A stretch of DNA of 5,224 bases from Verrucomicrobia bacterium UBA6015 (GTDB lineage: Bacteria; Verrucomicrobiota; Kiritimatiellia; UBA8416). The position numbers and the translations under genes are program-made. This document shows, piece by piece, positions 3,835 through 5,224 of the stretch. The first letter of the stretch is position 1. Every line of letters begins with the position of its first letter. The notes under the pieces were generated by a model. It was given only the letters and a program-made list of their open reading frames with translations. It did not search any database and was not told where the DNA came from. The stretch covers positions 1 through 5,224 of the forward strand of contig DIZZ01000018.1 in assembly GCA_002428045.1 (NCBI GenBank), written 5' to 3'.

Positions 3835-5224
3835 ATGAATGCCCAGCGAAACGCGACCCTCTGGCGCTTCATCAAGCCGTTCCGGCGGCACCTCGTCGGC
3901 CTGCTGATGCTGACCGGACTGATGTCGGCGATCGGGATGCTGCCGCCGCTGCTGACGCGGGCGATCATCGACCATGTCCTGACCCTCGGCCGCACGGACC
4001 TGTTCCTGCCGCTCGGGATCGCGCTGCTGCTGGTGCCGGTCGTATCCGCCGGTTCCGGCCTCATCCAGCACGTCTGGATCGCCACCGTCGGCCAGAAATT
4101 CGTGCTGCGCATCCGGGCCGCCGTGTACGACCACTTCCTGAAACTCTCGCTCGGATTCTTCCACGCCAACAGTACCGGCAAGCTGGTCAGCCGCCTGATG
4201 GAGGACAGTGCCGCCGTGCAGAACATGGTCACCGCCTCCTCGGTACAGATCCTTTCGGATTTGATCACCGCCCTGGTTTCCGTCGTGATCACGTTCATGA
4301 TCAACTGGCGACTGGCGATCCTGCTGCTGATCGTGGTGGCTGCCTTCGCCCTCAACTACCGCCTGAATGTCGCCCGTATCCGTATTACCAACCGCCGCTT
4401 CCGCCAGTCGCAGGACCGCCTGGCAGGCGGGCTGACCAACCGTCTGACCGGCTCGCTGACGGTCAAGACCTACGGGGCGGAGGAGCGCGAGCAAGCCATC
4501 TTCAGGGAGCAGTCGGACCAGGTGGCCGCCCTGTTCGAGGAGTCGCTGAACGCCAACAACACCTTCAACATGAACACCAACCTGCTGCAGGGGCTCAGCC
4601 ACGCGCTGATTTTCTTTTCCGGCTGCGGGCTGGTCCTGACAGGCGAGGCGACCTACCGCGATGTGGTCGCCTTCACCGCCTATGCCATGCAACTGCTCTG
4701 GCCAGCGGTACGGTTCTCGATGATCGCGCAGCAGTTCCAGAATGTCGGGATCTCGGCCGACCGGCTCTTCGAGATGCTCGAGGAGGCACCCGCCATCACC
4801 AGCGCCCCGGATGCAGCCAAGGTCGGACGCGTGAAGGGCGCGGTAGACTTCCAGCACGTCCATTTCCACTACAAGCCCGACGCGCCGATCCTACGCAATT
4901 TCCACTTGCATGTGCCCGCCGGCCACATGGTCGCGCTTGTGGGGCCGACCGGCTGCGGCAAGACAACCGTGCTTTCGCTGCTGCTGCGCTTCTACGACGT
5001 GCAGCGCGGCAGCATCCGCATCGACGGGCGCGATGTCCGCGAATACGACCTGCAATCCCTGCGGCGGCAGTTCGGCATCGTGCTGCAGGAATCGCTGCTG
5101 TTCAACGCGACGGTCACCGCCAATATCCGCTACGCCCGGCCCGGCGCCACGGCGGAGGAAGTCACGCAGGCCGCCCGGCTGGCCGAGATCCATGACGAGA
5201 TCGAGGCCATGCCCAATGGCTACG
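3835..5224 (+). CDS. ABC exporter, fused membrane and ATPase domains (3' end missing)
   Basis: The frame opens at ATG 3835 and stays open to the right edge: 463 codons are visible of a gene that typically runs to about 570-600. The N-terminus goes straight into the membrane domain (helices near 18-40, 55-76, 140-182 as a pair, and 250-297 as a pair); there is no C39 peptidase or other extra N-terminal domain. The segment VKTYGAEERE is typical of type IV ABC exporters. In the nucleotide-binding domain Y346 fits the A-loop, GPTGCGKT (370-377) is Walker A with K376, and Q418 in VLQES is the Q-loop. The LSGGQ signature, Walker B and H-loop lie beyond the window. The protein is expected to homodimerise in the inner membrane and export a substrate by ATP hydrolysis, with the adjacent HlyD-type protein as likely adaptor. 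The ribosome binding site is weak (GGAA, 3824-3827), and an in-frame TAG at 3814 excludes an earlier start. GC-ending codons dominate, unlike the upstream genes. Confidence 0.95.
   Translation, partial: MNAQRNATLWRFIKPFRRHLVGLLMLTGLMSAIGMLPPLLTRAIIDHVLTLGRTDLFLPLGIALLLVPVVSAGSGLIQHVWIATVGQKFVLRIRAAVYDHFLKLSLGFFHANSTGKLVSRLMEDSAAVQNMVTASSVQILSDLITALVSVVITFMINWRLAILLLIVVAAFALNYRLNVARIRITNRRFRQSQDRLAGGLTNRLTGSLTVKTYGAEEREQAIFREQSDQVAALFEESLNANNTFNMNTNLLQGLSHALIFFSGCGLVLTGEATYRDVVAFTAYAMQLLWPAVRFSMIAQQFQNVGISADRLFEMLEEAPAITSAPDAAKVGRVKGAVDFQHVHFHYKPDAPILRNFHLHVPAGHMVALVGPTGCGKTTVLSLLLRFYDVQRGSIRIDGRDVREYDLQSLRRQFGIVLQESLLFNATVTANIRYARPGATAEEVTQAARLAEIHDEIEAMPNGY

Noticed and set aside
3817..4869. 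350-codon minus-strand open frame, with others at 3813-4355 and 4891-5193
   Set aside because: These lie opposite a clear ABC exporter with recognisable membrane helices, Walker A and Q-loop. Their products are rich in Gln, Asp, Gly, His and Arg with no domain, as expected when a gene with GC-rich third positions is read in antisense.
1..5224. CRISPR array, insertion sequence or transposase
   Set aside because: No regularly spaced repeats, no terminal inverted repeats with target duplications, and no transposase motifs were seen on either strand.

Overview
The window looks like chromosomal DNA of a proteobacterium, most likely a beta- or gammaproteobacterium. This rests on a CCA-encoding tRNA-Gly, Shine-Dalgarno-led genes, moderate to high GC in the coding part, and an inner-membrane HlyD-type adaptor next to an ABC exporter. 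I cannot name the species.

Layout. Positions 1-198 are AT-rich. They hold the possible first codons of a minus-strand gene cut by the left edge and a minus-strand intrinsic terminator (155-190). That terminator belongs to tRNA-Gly(CCC) (199-273, minus). Divergent from the tRNA, after an AT-rich upstream region (274-517), lies a small RRM-type RNA-binding protein with a Gly-rich, Asp-Arg-Gly-repeat tail (518-862), closed by a strong intrinsic terminator (883-918).

A new plus-strand transcription unit then begins, with a plausible sigma-70-like promoter at 930-957. Its genes are an aldo/keto reductase (982-1959), a 14-cysteine putative zinc protein that I do not recognise (1956-2783, ATGA overlap), a HlyD-family membrane fusion protein (2776-3816, 8-bp overlap) and an ABC exporter with fused membrane and ATPase domains (3835 to beyond the right edge). 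The last gene fills the final 1.4 kb and is cut before its ABC signature motif. The long minus-strand frames there are antisense shadows of a GC-rich gene.

How the genes may work together. The tight overlaps suggest that the reductase, the cysteine-rich protein and the adaptor are co-translated. The adaptor and ABC exporter together resemble the inner-membrane part of a type I-like export machine. The exporter has no N-terminal C39 peptidase domain, and no precursor peptide is visible, so the substrate is unknown. The pairing of a 14-Cys protein with an exporter and a reductase is the most unusual thing in the window. Codon third-position GC rises sharply near the end of the adaptor gene and stays high through the ABC gene, which hints at a mosaic origin.
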